Shown here one piece after another: positions 1-6,760 of a DNA stretch of 10,153 nt. The notes beneath the pieces were generated by a model that saw only the letters and a list, made by a program, of their open reading frames with translations, was not told the origin of the DNA and made no database searches. The DNA comes from an uncultured Clostridia bacterium. Its GTDB lineage: Bacteria > Bacillota > Clostridia > Christensenellales > Borkfalkiaceae. The DNA lies in the NCBI GenBank assembly GCA_934254725.1, contig CAKQLR010000059.1:1-10153 (forward strand). Reading direction: 5' to 3'. The position numbers and the translations under genes are program-made. Numbering within the stretch: position 1 is the first letter of the stretch; the number at the start of each line of letters is the position of its first letter.

Positions 1-47
1 ATGTCATAACAGTATATGTGTCAAAGGTAAGCGCAGCGTATGGGGCG

Positions 48-97
48 ATACCGCATAAGACAGATAGCTATTATGTTTTCTTATCCGGTATTTTTTT
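48..97 (+). terminator. Intrinsic terminator or attenuator just before the MATE gene
   Basis: The arms at 48-60 and 79-91 pair over 13 positions with a single C-C mismatch (ATACCG C ATAAGA against TCTTAT C CGGTAT). The loop is 18 nt and seven T follow at 91-97, the form of a Rho-independent terminator. It ends only 17 bases before the MATE start codon and 5 bases before its ribosome binding site, so it either ends an upstream transcript or attenuates the MATE gene. An alternative hairpin, GCGTAT at 36-41 with ATACCGC at 48-54 (one bulged C), would occupy the 5' arm of the terminator, which fits an antiterminator. The upstream part of any leader lies outside the window. Confidence 0.7.
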
Positions 98-114
98 ATT
101 TCGGGAGAAAGAAA

Positions 115-1452
115 ATGAATTTTGTAAAAGACGACGTAAAAAAATTGTATCGCAAATTTCTCGCTTCGTCTATGTTAACAGCTCTCGCCACGTCTATATA
201 CAGTTTTGTGGACACTATTGCCGTCGGGCGTTTGGAGGGCGATTTAGGTGCGGCATCTATGGCGGTTATCACTCCCATTTACGGCGTTCTGATATTCCTT
301 GCTATATTTATAGGCGTAGGCGGTTCCGTGCTTATGAGTAACGCAAAAGGCAGAAACGAGGAGACCGAGGGCAATGAATATTTCACCGTAGATATTGTAA
401 TAATGTCCGTTTTATGCGCAATATTCTGGATATTGTTTATAGTGTTTCCAAAACAGATATTGACGTTTTTCGGCGCAAATTCCGAACTGCTGCCAAAAGC
501 TATGGAATATACGGAATGGATTATATGGTTCTTTCCGTTCTTCGTTATTCCTACATTTATAAGCGCGTTCATACGTAACGACGGAGCGCCCGTTCTTACG
601 ATGGTTGCCGTAATAATCGGCGGCACTATAAACATCTTTCTTGATTGGTTTTTAGTCTTCCCCATGAAAATGGGAATGCGCGGAGCCGCTATTGCTACCG
701 TAATCGGCACGGTCGTTCAAGTTCTGATTATGTGCAGCAGGTTTTTCGATAAAAAATGCAGATTAAAAATCGCAAAACCGCACCGTTTTTTCAAAAAAGC
801 AAAAAATATTCTTTCCGTCGGCATAGGAGCAAGCATACTCGACCTCGGTACCGTGATTATCGTTATAGTGATGAATAATTCCATAAAGCAATACGGCAGT
901 AACTCAGAGCTTGCCGTTTACGGCGTTCTCGCCACGCTTACTTCGCTGTTTCAGGCGTTGTATTGCGGAGTCGGGCAAGCCATACAACCGCTTGTTTCTG
1001 CTAATTACGGGGCAAACGAAACGGATAGAATAAGACAAATTTGGAAAATGTCCCTCGCCACCACGATTATTTTAGGGGTGCTGTATACGGTTCTTTGCGA
1101 ATTAGTTCCCGCGCAAATAGTAAAAGTGTTCGTTACCGCCACGCCCGCAGTTATCGATGCCGCACCTGAAATCGTAAGGCTTTATTCTATCATGTTTATC
1201 GCACTCGGCGTCAACGTGTTGTCCGCTTATTATCTGCAATCCATTATGAGGGATAAAGCCTCGATGCTTATCGCGGCACTGCGCAGTATCGTTGTCAGCG
1301 GTATTTCAATTCTTACACTGCCTTTAATGCTCGGTATCGACGGCGTGTGGATTGCCCTGCCCGTATCGGAATTTTCAGTTGCGATTTTCGCAATCGTTTA
1401 CATTTACGCAGTCGCAAACAAAAGCAAAGAAGTCGAAAATATTCAACGCTGA
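115..1452 (+). CDS. MATE-family multidrug/cation efflux transporter
   Basis: Encodes a 445-residue, very hydrophobic protein with about 12 membrane segments, the usual MATE length. MATE proteins export cationic drugs and metabolites using an inward Na+ or H+ gradient; the substrate cannot be read from this sequence. Family-type stretches are FVDTIAVGRL (residues 31-40), FIRNDG (152-157), the NIFLDWF segment (173-179) followed by GMRGAAIAT (187-195), and a second half with matching internal symmetry (QPLVSANYGA). The start at 115 is chosen because GGGAG at 103-107 lies 7 bases before it and the N-terminus then matches the family; an in-frame ATG at 40 would run through the terminator hairpin and has no site. 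The short charged C-terminal tail is normal. No partner gene or regulator is adjacent, and the next gene has its own promoter. Confidence 0.93.
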   Translation: MNFVKDDVKKLYRKFLASSMLTALATSIYSFVDTIAVGRLEGDLGAASMAVITPIYGVLIFLAIFIGVGGSVLMSNAKGRNEETEGNEYFTVDIVIMSVLCAIFWILFIVFPKQILTFFGANSELLPKAMEYTEWIIWFFPFFVIPTFISAFIRNDGAPVLTMVAVIIGGTINIFLDWFLVFPMKMGMRGAAIATVIGTVVQVLIMCSRFFDKKCRLKIAKPHRFFKKAKNILSVGIGASILDLGTVIIVIVMNNSIKQYGSNSELAVYGVLATLTSLFQALYCGVGQAIQPLVSANYGANETDRIRQIWKMSLATTIILGVLYTVLCELVPAQIVKVFVTATPAVIDAAPEIVRLYSIMFIALGVNVLSAYYLQSIMRDKASMLIAALRSIVVSGISILTLPLMLGIDGVWIALPVSEFSVAIFAIVYIYAVANKSKEVENIQR

Positions 1453-1501
1453 AAACTCCCGAAAAATTTTCGTCACGCACACATCGACAACGCAAAATTA
1501 T

Positions 1502-1530
1502 TTGACACAGCGGCGGAATTCTGCTACAAT
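1502..1530 (+). promoter_or_regulatory. Sigma-A-type promoter of the pnuC gene
   Basis: A perfect -35 TTGACA (1502-1507) and a -10 TACAAT (1525-1530) are separated by 17 bp. Transcription would start near 1537, leaving a leader of about 108 nt before the pnuC start codon. This is the best consensus match in the window, so the gene probably depends on the downstream attenuator for control. Confidence 0.85.
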
Positions 1531-1536
1531 AATCGC

Positions 1537-1634
1537 AATAAAACAAAATATTTGCCACCGGGCAAAAGAATGTAAAGCATTCATATACTTATCGTTAGGT
1601 CTTTGAAGATAAGTACATGGGTGCTTATTTTTTT
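1537..1634 (+). promoter_or_regulatory. Structured pnuC leader RNA, candidate riboswitch or attenuator
   Basis: Four pairings can be seen in the leader. Hairpin 1 is TTTGCC/GGCAAA (1551-1556 with 1561-1566, loop ACCG). Hairpin 2 is GAATG/CATTC (1568-1572 with 1578-1582, loop TAAAG). Hairpin 3 is TACTTATC/GATAAGTA (1586-1593 with 1608-1615, 14-nt loop). Hairpin 4 is the terminator at 1609-1634. Hairpins 3 and 4 share bases 1609-1615 and cannot form together, the classic antiterminator/terminator switch. The ACC in loop 1 could also pair with GGT at 1598-1600 in loop 3. NAD+-sensing RNAs are known upstream of pnuC genes in some Bacillota, but I could not match this leader to a known consensus, so the ligand is unassigned. 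Confidence 0.65.
1609..1634 (+). terminator. Intrinsic terminator inside the pnuC leader
   Basis: ATAAGTAC (1609-1616) pairs with GTGCTTAT (1621-1628) across an ATGG loop, 8 bp with one G-U pair, followed directly by seven T (1628-1634). The ribosome binding site GGAGG starts at the next base (1635), so this hairpin stops transcription just before the gene rather than after one. Its 5' arm is also the 3' arm of the upstream hairpin 1586-1615. Confidence 0.75.
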
Positions 1635-1644
1635 GGAGGTTTTT

Positions 1645-2342
1645 ATGAAAAAGCTTAAATCAATCGCAAAATATTTCTCCGTGGGAGAAATTTTGTTGTG
1701 GAGTTTTTCCGTGATTTTAATAATCGCTTCATTCTGCGTTTTCGACAGAACAAACTACCTGACGCTCGCAGCTTCCCTTATAGGCGTAACGTCGCTTATT
1801 TTCAACGCGAAAGGCAACCCGACAGGTCAGGTGCTTATGATTATATTCAGCTTGATTTACGGGTATATATCGTTTGTTTTTACATACTACGGGAAATGCT
1901 TACGTACATCTGCATGACGATGCCTATGGCTGTTTTTGCTTTGATTTCCTGGCTGAAGAACCCTTATAACGGCAATAAGGCGGAAGTAAAAGTAAACCGT
2001 TTAAAAAAGAACGAGCCGATATTTATGTGGCTTATCACCGCAGCGATAACGATAATCTTTTACTTCATTTTAAAAGCGTTCGATACCAAAAACATAATAC
2101 CGAGCACTATATCCGTTACGACGAGTTTCCTCGCAGTATACCTTACTTTCCGTAGAAGTCCTTTTTACGCGATAGGCTACGAGGCAAACGACGTAGTGCT
2201 TATCGTTCTGTGGACACTTGCTGCTTTTGAAGATTTATCCTATATTTCTATGATAGTTTGTTTTATAGCGTTTCTCGCAAACGACATATACGGTTTTATA
2301 AGCTGGCGTAAAATGGAAAAAAGACAAAACGAAAACATTTAA
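1645..2342 (+). pseudogene. pnuC: PnuC-type nicotinamide riboside (vitamin) transporter, frameshifted
   Basis: Two overlapping reading frames together make one PnuC-like membrane protein of about 232 residues, the normal family size. The first frame (start 1645, GGAGG at 1635-1639) is good through YYG at residue 83 and then reads seven unrelated residues to a stop at 1915-1917. The homologous sequence resumes in the -1 frame at GAA ATG (1893-1898) and continues to the stop at 2340-2342. One extra G in the GGG run at 1891-1893 would restore a continuous YYGEMLTY. Family-type features include several membrane helices and the segment ISWLKNP followed by VKVNRL. PnuC proteins take up nicotinamide riboside by facilitated diffusion for NAD salvage; relatives carry thiamine or riboflavin, so the substrate is not certain. 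No standard slippery heptamer is present, so a real mutation or a sequence error is more likely than programmed shifting. Confidence 0.85.
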
Positions 2343-2402
2343 ATACTTCTCTGCTCGCCCGATTAAAAACCGCGAATAATTTTGCAGAGATTATCCCTTT
2401 AA

Positions 2403-2431
2403 TTGACTTTAAAGCCGAAAAATGCTAACAT
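2403..2431 (+). promoter_or_regulatory. Extended -10 promoter of topB
   Basis: A -35 TTGACT (2403-2408) and a -10 TAACAT (2426-2431) lie 17 bp apart, with TG at 2423-2424 making an extended -10. Start of transcription would fall about 7 bases after the -10, at or next to the A of the topB start codon at 2438. Confidence 0.72.
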
Positions 2432-2437
2432 AGAGAA

Positions 2438-4618
2438 ATGATTGCTATTATCGCGGAAAAACCGAGCTTAGCCAGAAACATTGTTGCGGGGCTTGGCACG
2501 CTTACAAAGAAAAACGGATATTTCGAGAACGACGAATATATCGTCACATGGGCATTCGGGCATTTGTTTTCCCTTTGCGACGTGGAAGATTATTGCACGG
2601 CTTCCGAAAAAACTTTAGACGAAGACTTTTCGCCCGAAGTTATTCCGGACGAAACCCTTGCTTTAACCGAAACGCAGGATATCGAAAGGGAAAATTCCAA
2701 AGAGGAAACCGCTCAGAGAAAGAGGAAACAGAAATGGACGATGGACAATCTCCCCTGCTACCCAGAAAAATTCCGTTTTAAGCTGAAATCGGACGACGAC
2801 GGCGTTAAAAAGCAATTCGAAACGATAAAAAAACTTCTCAACCGCGACGACGTAACCACGGTTGTGAACGCGGGCGACTCGGACAGAGAAGGAGAAATTA
2901 TCATAAGGTTATGCGTTTCCAATGCCTTCGGCGGAGACGAATACAAAAAGCCATTCTATCGCCTGTGGCTGCCCGACCAAACCCCGCAGACGGTTAAAAA
3001 AGCCTTTTCCGAGATGAAGCACGAAAAAGAATATTCCCTGCTTGCGGATGAGGGCTTTGCGAGAACGTACATAGACTGGCTTTACGGGGTAAACCTTACG
3101 CGATACGTCACGTTAAAGACGGGGTCGCTTCTACGTGTGGGCAGGGTTATAGTGCCTATAGTTAAAGCCATTTACGACAGAGATACCGAAATAGAAAATT
3201 TCGTTCCCGAGATATACTACGCCCTCGTCTCCAGAGCGGAAACCAACGGAGAGATTGTAGAACTTACTTCCAGATATAAATTTTCAAAAGACGAAAAAGC
3301 CAAGGCAGAACGCTGTTGCGAAAGAATGAATATGCTCGAAGCGACGGTTACGGAAAAGAAATCCAAAAAGGAAATTCTCCCGCCGGGCAAACTGTATTCG
3401 CTTACCAAGCTGCAAAACTTCCTCGGCAAAAAGTACAAAATGCCCATGGAGAAAAGCCTTGCCGTCACCCAGAAGCTGTACGAAAACGGCTACGTAAGCT
3501 ACCCGAGAACGAACTCCGAATACCTCGCCACCAACGAAAAGGACAAGATAAAAAAGATACTTTCGGACGTTGCGACGCTCGGCTATCCCGTGGCTTTTAA
3601 AGACAAGAAAACCATATTCGACGATTCCAAAATAGAGTCCCACTCGGCACTCACCCCCACCTACAAAATACCGTCAAAAGGGTCGCTTACCGAGGAAGAA
3701 AACCTTGTGTATTCCGCGATTTTAAGGCGTTTTGTAGCAGTGTTCTGCAGCGAGGACTGCGTTGCCGAAAAGACCGAACTGACTGTCTCGCTCGGCGGAA
3801 AAGAAGATTATTCGCTTAAAGGCACGGTTATAGTTCAACCGGGGTGGACAAAGTACGACGGCGGAGATAAAAAGGATAAACTTCTGCCAAAACTGAACAA
3901 GGGCGACAAGGTAAACGTAAACTTTGCCCCCGAAGAAAAGCAAACCACTCCCCCGAAGCACTACACGATAGAAACGCTGAACAACTATCTGAAAAACCCG
4001 TTCAAAAGCGATAAAGCCGACGCGGAAAACGACGACGAGGATTATAAAGCCATTTTCAAGGGGCTTGAACTCGGCACCGAAGCTACCCGCACGGGCATAA
4101 TAGAAAACGCGAAAAAGAACGGCTATATTTCGCTCAAAAAAGACGTGTACTCCATCGAAAGAGAAGGCAGATATTTAATTGAGCAGCTATGCGAAATGAA
4201 AATAAGCATGGATAAATATAAGACGAGCGAGCTCGGTCAAGCCCTTAAAAAAGTCTACCGCGGCGAGATAACCGTAAACGACGGCGTAAAGCTTGCCCAA
4301 AAGGAGATTTCCGAAGTTTTCGACAGAGAAAAGACGGAAAGCACAGGCTTCTACGGGCAGAAAGCAGGCGTGTGCCCCGTTTGCGGCAAAGACGTTATTA
4401 AAGGGAAATACTCTTTCGGCTGTACTGGCTACAAGGACGGCTGCACCTTCCGCATCAACAAAACCATACTCGGAACGACTTTACTTATATCCGACGTGGA
4501 GAAAATTCTCTCCGACGGAATAAGCGAAAAAATGTCTTTTGTTTCCAAAAAAGGTAAGACTTTTGACGCAAAATTAAAGCTCGATAAGGATAATAAAATA
4601 GTATTCGATTTTTCTTAA
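2438..4618 (+). CDS. topB: DNA topoisomerase III (type IA)
   Basis: Encodes a 726-residue type IA topoisomerase, which cuts one DNA strand through a tyrosine link and passes another strand through, useful for decatenation and for resolving recombination or replication intermediates. Residues 1-160 form the TOPRIM domain, with Glu7 in AEKPS and the acidic triad D147, D149, E151 in AGDSDREGE. The catalytic tyrosine is Tyr355 in SYPRT (354-358). ELGTEATRTGIIENA is the conserved segment near the active-site gate. A four-cysteine zinc ribbon (CPVCG ... GCTGYKDGC) lies near residues 645-670, and the last 60 residues resemble the C-terminal topoisomerase repeat. Compared with short TopB proteins there is an acidic and basic insert at about 52-97. 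The N-terminus fits the family exactly, so the start is secure although it has no ribosome binding site; the only nearby purines (AGAGA) are too close to the ATG. Chromosomal rather than element-borne context is suggested by the housekeeping neighbours. Confidence 0.95.
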   Translation: MIAIIAEKPSLARNIVAGLGTLTKKNGYFENDEYIVTWAFGHLFSLCDVEDYCTASEKTLDEDFSPEVIPDETLALTETQDIERENSKEETAQRKRKQKWTMDNLPCYPEKFRFKLKSDDDGVKKQFETIKKLLNRDDVTTVVNAGDSDREGEIIIRLCVSNAFGGDEYKKPFYRLWLPDQTPQTVKKAFSEMKHEKEYSLLADEGFARTYIDWLYGVNLTRYVTLKTGSLLRVGRVIVPIVKAIYDRDTEIENFVPEIYYALVSRAETNGEIVELTSRYKFSKDEKAKAERCCERMNMLEATVTEKKSKKEILPPGKLYSLTKLQNFLGKKYKMPMEKSLAVTQKLYENGYVSYPRTNSEYLATNEKDKIKKILSDVATLGYPVAFKDKKTIFDDSKIESHSALTPTYKIPSKGSLTEEENLVYSAILRRFVAVFCSEDCVAEKTELTVSLGGKEDYSLKGTVIVQPGWTKYDGGDKKDKLLPKLNKGDKVNVNFAPEEKQTTPPKHYTIETLNNYLKNPFKSDKADAENDDEDYKAIFKGLELGTEATRTGIIENAKKNGYISLKKDVYSIEREGRYLIEQLCEMKISMDKYKTSELGQALKKVYRGEITVNDGVKLAQKEISEVFDREKTESTGFYGQKAGVCPVCGKDVIKGKYSFGCTGYKDGCTFRINKTILGTTLLISDVEKILSDGISEKMSFVSKKGKTFDAKLKLDKDNKIVFDFS

Positions 4619-4684
4619 AACAGTTATTTCCCCTTTTTAGCAATTGTCTGCGACAGGAAAGCGGAATACAGATAAAACATTTTA

Positions 4685-4724
4685 AAAGGGCAGGGAGTTT
4701 AAACACTCCTTGCCCTTTGTTTTT
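4685..4724 (+). terminator. Rho-independent terminator after topB
   Basis: The arms at 4685-4698 and 4705-4718 form a 14-bp stem with one G-U pair and a 6-nt loop, followed by a G and five T (4720-4724). It lies about 67 bases past the topB stop. On the minus strand only a short TTTT follows, so it may act more weakly as a bidirectional terminator for the convergent clpX transcript, about 95 bases past the clpX stop. I saw no better clpX terminator in 4725-4813. Confidence 0.9.
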
Positions 4725-4813
4725 ACAAAAAACCGCCTTTTTCGCGCATTATCGCGCATATTCGATTAAACCGACGAAAGCCGTACAACAGAAATTTCAT
4801 TCCTTACACATAA

Positions 4814-6037
4814 CTAAACGGCTTGTTTTTCAATCTGCTTGGGTTTATCTTCGCCGCGTACGACCGCGCCGTCAATCACCACTTTTTCGATGTTGCCCTT
4901 AGACGGCACTTCGAACATAACGTCCGTCATAATGTTTTCCAGAATGGTCCTCAGTCCCCTTGCGCCCGTCTTTAAAGCGATTGCTTTTTTAGCGACTTCC
5001 GCAACCGCGTCATCCGTTACCTCCAAAAGAACGTTGTCCATTTTGAAAAGCTTCTGGTACTGTTTGACGAGTGCGTTTTTGGGTTCTTTCATAATTCTGC
5101 AAAGGGCGTTTTCGTCAAGCCCGTGCAGACTTACGGTAACAGGAATTCTCCCCACAAACTCGGGAATAAGACCGTATTTGGTCAGATCCTGCGGCTGAAT
5201 ATCCGCAATATATCCGTCGGATAATTCCTCTACCTTTTTCTGTTCGGAAAGGAAGCCGATATGGCTGGTCTCCTTTCGCTTTTCTATAATTTTATCAAGC
5301 CCGACGAACGCCCCGCCGCATATAAACAGAATGTTTGTGGTGTTTATTCTTATGCACTCCTGCTGCGGGTGCTTTCTGCCGCCCTGCGGAGGAACGGAAG
5401 CTTCGGTGCTTTCTATAATTTTAAGAAGCGCCTGCTGAACGCCCTCGCCCGAAACGTCGCGGGTAATGGAAACGTTCTCGCTCTTTCTTGCGATTTTGTC
5501 GATTTCGTCGATATATATAATACCCCTCTCCGCTTTGTCGATATTATAATCGGCATTTTGAATGAGTTTTAAAAGGATATTTTCAACGTCCTCGCCCACG
5601 TAGCCCGCCTCGGTAAGGGTGGTTGCGTCGGCAACGGCAAACGGCACGTCGAGGATTTTCGCCAAGGTACGGGCAAGCAAAGTTTTACCGCAGCCCGTAG
5701 GGCCGAGCATAAGAATATTGCTTTTTTCTATCTCCACGTCGTCCTTTGCCTTTGGCGCGTTAATGCGTTTATAGTGATTATATACGGCTACGGAAAGCAC
5801 TTTTTTAGCTTCGTCCTGACCGATAATATACTTGTCGAGTTCTGCTTTTATTTCGGCGGGCTTCAAAAGACGGAAGTCCTTATCGGACGAATTCGCCTTT
5901 CTTCCTTCCTCTACCATATTGCGACAGAGGTCTATGCACTCGTCGCAGATATAAATTCCGTTCGGTCCCGCTATAAGCTTCTGAACTCTGTCCTCTTCCT
6001 TACCGCAGAACGAACAATAGTTTTTCATTTTGTCCAT
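4814..6037 (-). CDS. clpX: ClpX, ATP-dependent unfoldase of the ClpXP protease
   Basis: Encodes a 407-residue AAA+ protein that recognises, unfolds and threads substrates into ClpP. The N-terminal zinc-binding domain has C8, C11, C31 and C34. The ATPase shows Walker A GPTGCGKT (112-119), Walker B IIYIDEID (173-180), the pore loop GYVGED (145-150), the RKH pore motif (221-223), the ClpP-docking loop IGF (260-262), an arginine finger in VGRIP (R297) and sensor 2 in GARGLR (R360). All key residues are intact and the length is normal. The start at 6037 has GGAG at 6047-6044, 6 bases upstream; Met4 would be 15 bases away. It begins 12 bases after the clpP stop, so the two genes are almost certainly one transcript. 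It converges on topB. Confidence 0.98.
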   Translation of the reverse strand: MDKMKNYCSFCGKEEDRVQKLIAGPNGIYICDECIDLCRNMVEEGRKANSSDKDFRLLKPAEIKAELDKYIIGQDEAKKVLSVAVYNHYKRINAPKAKDDVEIEKSNILMLGPTGCGKTLLARTLAKILDVPFAVADATTLTEAGYVGEDVENILLKLIQNADYNIDKAERGIIYIDEIDKIARKSENVSITRDVSGEGVQQALLKIIESTEASVPPQGGRKHPQQECIRINTTNILFICGGAFVGLDKIIEKRKETSHIGFLSEQKKVEELSDGYIADIQPQDLTKYGLIPEFVGRIPVTVSLHGLDENALCRIMKEPKNALVKQYQKLFKMDNVLLEVTDDAVAEVAKKAIALKTGARGLRTILENIMTDVMFEVPSKGNIEKVVIDGAVVRGEDKPKQIEKQAV

Positions 6038-6049
6038 TACATTCTCCGA

Positions 6050-6631
6050 TTATTTCTTGGTTATAATTCTGTCTATGAGACCGTAATCGAGCGCGTCCTC
6101 CGCAGAGAGGTAATTATCCCTGTCGGTATCTCTTTCTATTTCACCCAGATCTCTGCCGGTATTCTCTGCGAGTATCGCGTTGATTTTTTCCTTGATTTTC
6201 ATAATATGGTCGGCTTGGATTTTAATATCGCTCGCCTGACCCTGCGCCCCGCCGAGGGGTTGATGAATCATAATCTCGCTGTTGGGCAGAGAAAATCTCT
6301 TTCCCCTGGTTCCGCTGGAAAGCAGGAACGCGCCCATGGAAGCCGCCATACCTATGCATATGGTGCATACGTCGCAGGAAATGAAATTCATCGTGTCGTA
6401 TATCGCCATACCTGCGGTAACGCTTCCGCCGGGGCTGTTGATATAAAGCGAAATTTCCTTGCCCGGGTCCTTGTTTTCAAGATACACAAGCTGAGCAACC
6501 ACGGTATTCGCAACCGCGTCGTTAATCTCACCCGTAAGGAAAATAATTCTGTCCTCGAGAAGGCGGGAGTATATGTCGTATGCTCTTTCTCCTCTGTTAG
6601 TCTGTTCGATAACGCTTGGAATTAGTGCCAT
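6050..6631 (-). CDS. clpP: ClpP, serine peptidase subunit of ClpXP
   Basis: Encodes a 193-residue ClpP, the tetradecameric cytoplasmic peptidase that degrades proteins fed in by Clp ATPases. The catalytic triad is present: S98 in GMAASMG, H123 in MIHQPLGG and D172 in DRDNYL, with the oxyanion-loop segment SPGGSV at 66-71. The N-terminus (MALIPSVIEQ, then RGERAYDIYSRLL) is the mature form with almost no propeptide. The ribosome binding site AGAGGA lies about 8 bases upstream of the start. The gene follows tig by 129 bases and precedes clpX by 12, the usual clostridial tig-clpP-clpX order. No CtsR-type GGTCAAA heptad repeats were seen upstream. Only one clpP copy is visible here. Confidence 0.98.
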   Translation of the reverse strand: MALIPSVIEQTNRGERAYDIYSRLLEDRIIFLTGEINDAVANTVVAQLVYLENKDPGKEISLYINSPGGSVTAGMAIYDTMNFISCDVCTICIGMAASMGAFLLSSGTRGKRFSLPNSEIMIHQPLGGAQGQASDIKIQADHIMKIKEKINAILAENTGRDLGEIERDTDRDNYLSAEDALDYGLIDRIITKK

Positions 6632-6666
6632 AATTTTTCCTCTTATATTTTTATTTAAGATAACGA

Positions 6667-6710
6667 AAGGCGAGCGGATAACTTTTTTAGGTAATATTAT
6701 CCCCCGCCTT
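6667..6710. repeat. Interrupted inverted repeat between tig and clpP
   Basis: AAGGCG (6667-6672) matches CGCCTT (6705-6710), and inside it GGATAA (6676-6681) matches TTATCC (6697-6702), with a small unpaired step of 3 against 2 bases and a 15-base centre. As RNA on the minus strand it would be a long hairpin in the clpP leader, but no T run follows, so it is not a normal terminator. It could limit read-through from tig, act as an RNA processing site, or be an operator, since it overlaps the candidate clpP promoter. The function is unknown. Confidence 0.5.
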
Positions 6711-6736
6711 ATAAAATGCGTTTTCGCCTTAGTAAA
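6708..6736 (-). promoter_or_regulatory. Possible internal promoter of clpP-clpX
   Basis: Read on the minus strand, a -35-like TTTACT (6736-6731) and a -10-like TATAAG (6713-6708) are 17 bp apart, giving a start near 6701 and a leader of about 70 nt. Both hexamers deviate from consensus, and co-transcription from the tig promoter is equally possible because I see no terminator after tig. Confidence 0.4.
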
Positions 6737-6760
6737 AGTCGTAGTCCGATTTAGCCGAAA

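Noticed and set aside
40..114. Earlier in-frame ATG at 40 for the MATE gene
   Set aside because: No binding site precedes it, the extra residues are encoded by the terminator hairpin, and the ATG at 115 has a well-spaced GGGAG and gives the normal family N-terminus.
1537..1644. T-box or preQ1 class I assignment for the pnuC leader
   Set aside because: The T-box core (AGGGTGG-type) is absent, and the A-rich tail and loop bases of preQ1 class I are not found.
1885..1900. Programmed -1 frameshifting in pnuC
   Set aside because: The zero-frame heptamer C GGG AAA does not allow re-pairing of both tRNAs after a -1 slip, and no obvious stimulatory structure follows; a one-base deletion explains it more simply.
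2348..2390. Inverted repeat TCTCTGC/GCAGAGA after pnuC as a terminator
   Set aside because: The arms are only 7 bp with a 29-nt loop and no T tract follows, so it is at best a weak structure; pnuC may lack its own strong terminator.
4778..4824. Inverted repeat AAGCCGT/ACGGCTT at the end of clpX as its terminator
   Set aside because: The loop is 33 nt, one arm lies within the clpX coding end, and no T run follows on the minus strand.
5774..6625. A 283-codon plus-strand open frame opposite clpX and clpP
   Set aside because: It lies antisense to two fully recognisable genes with intact catalytic motifs, has no ribosome binding site that stands out, and its protein resembles nothing; it is a by-product of codon use.
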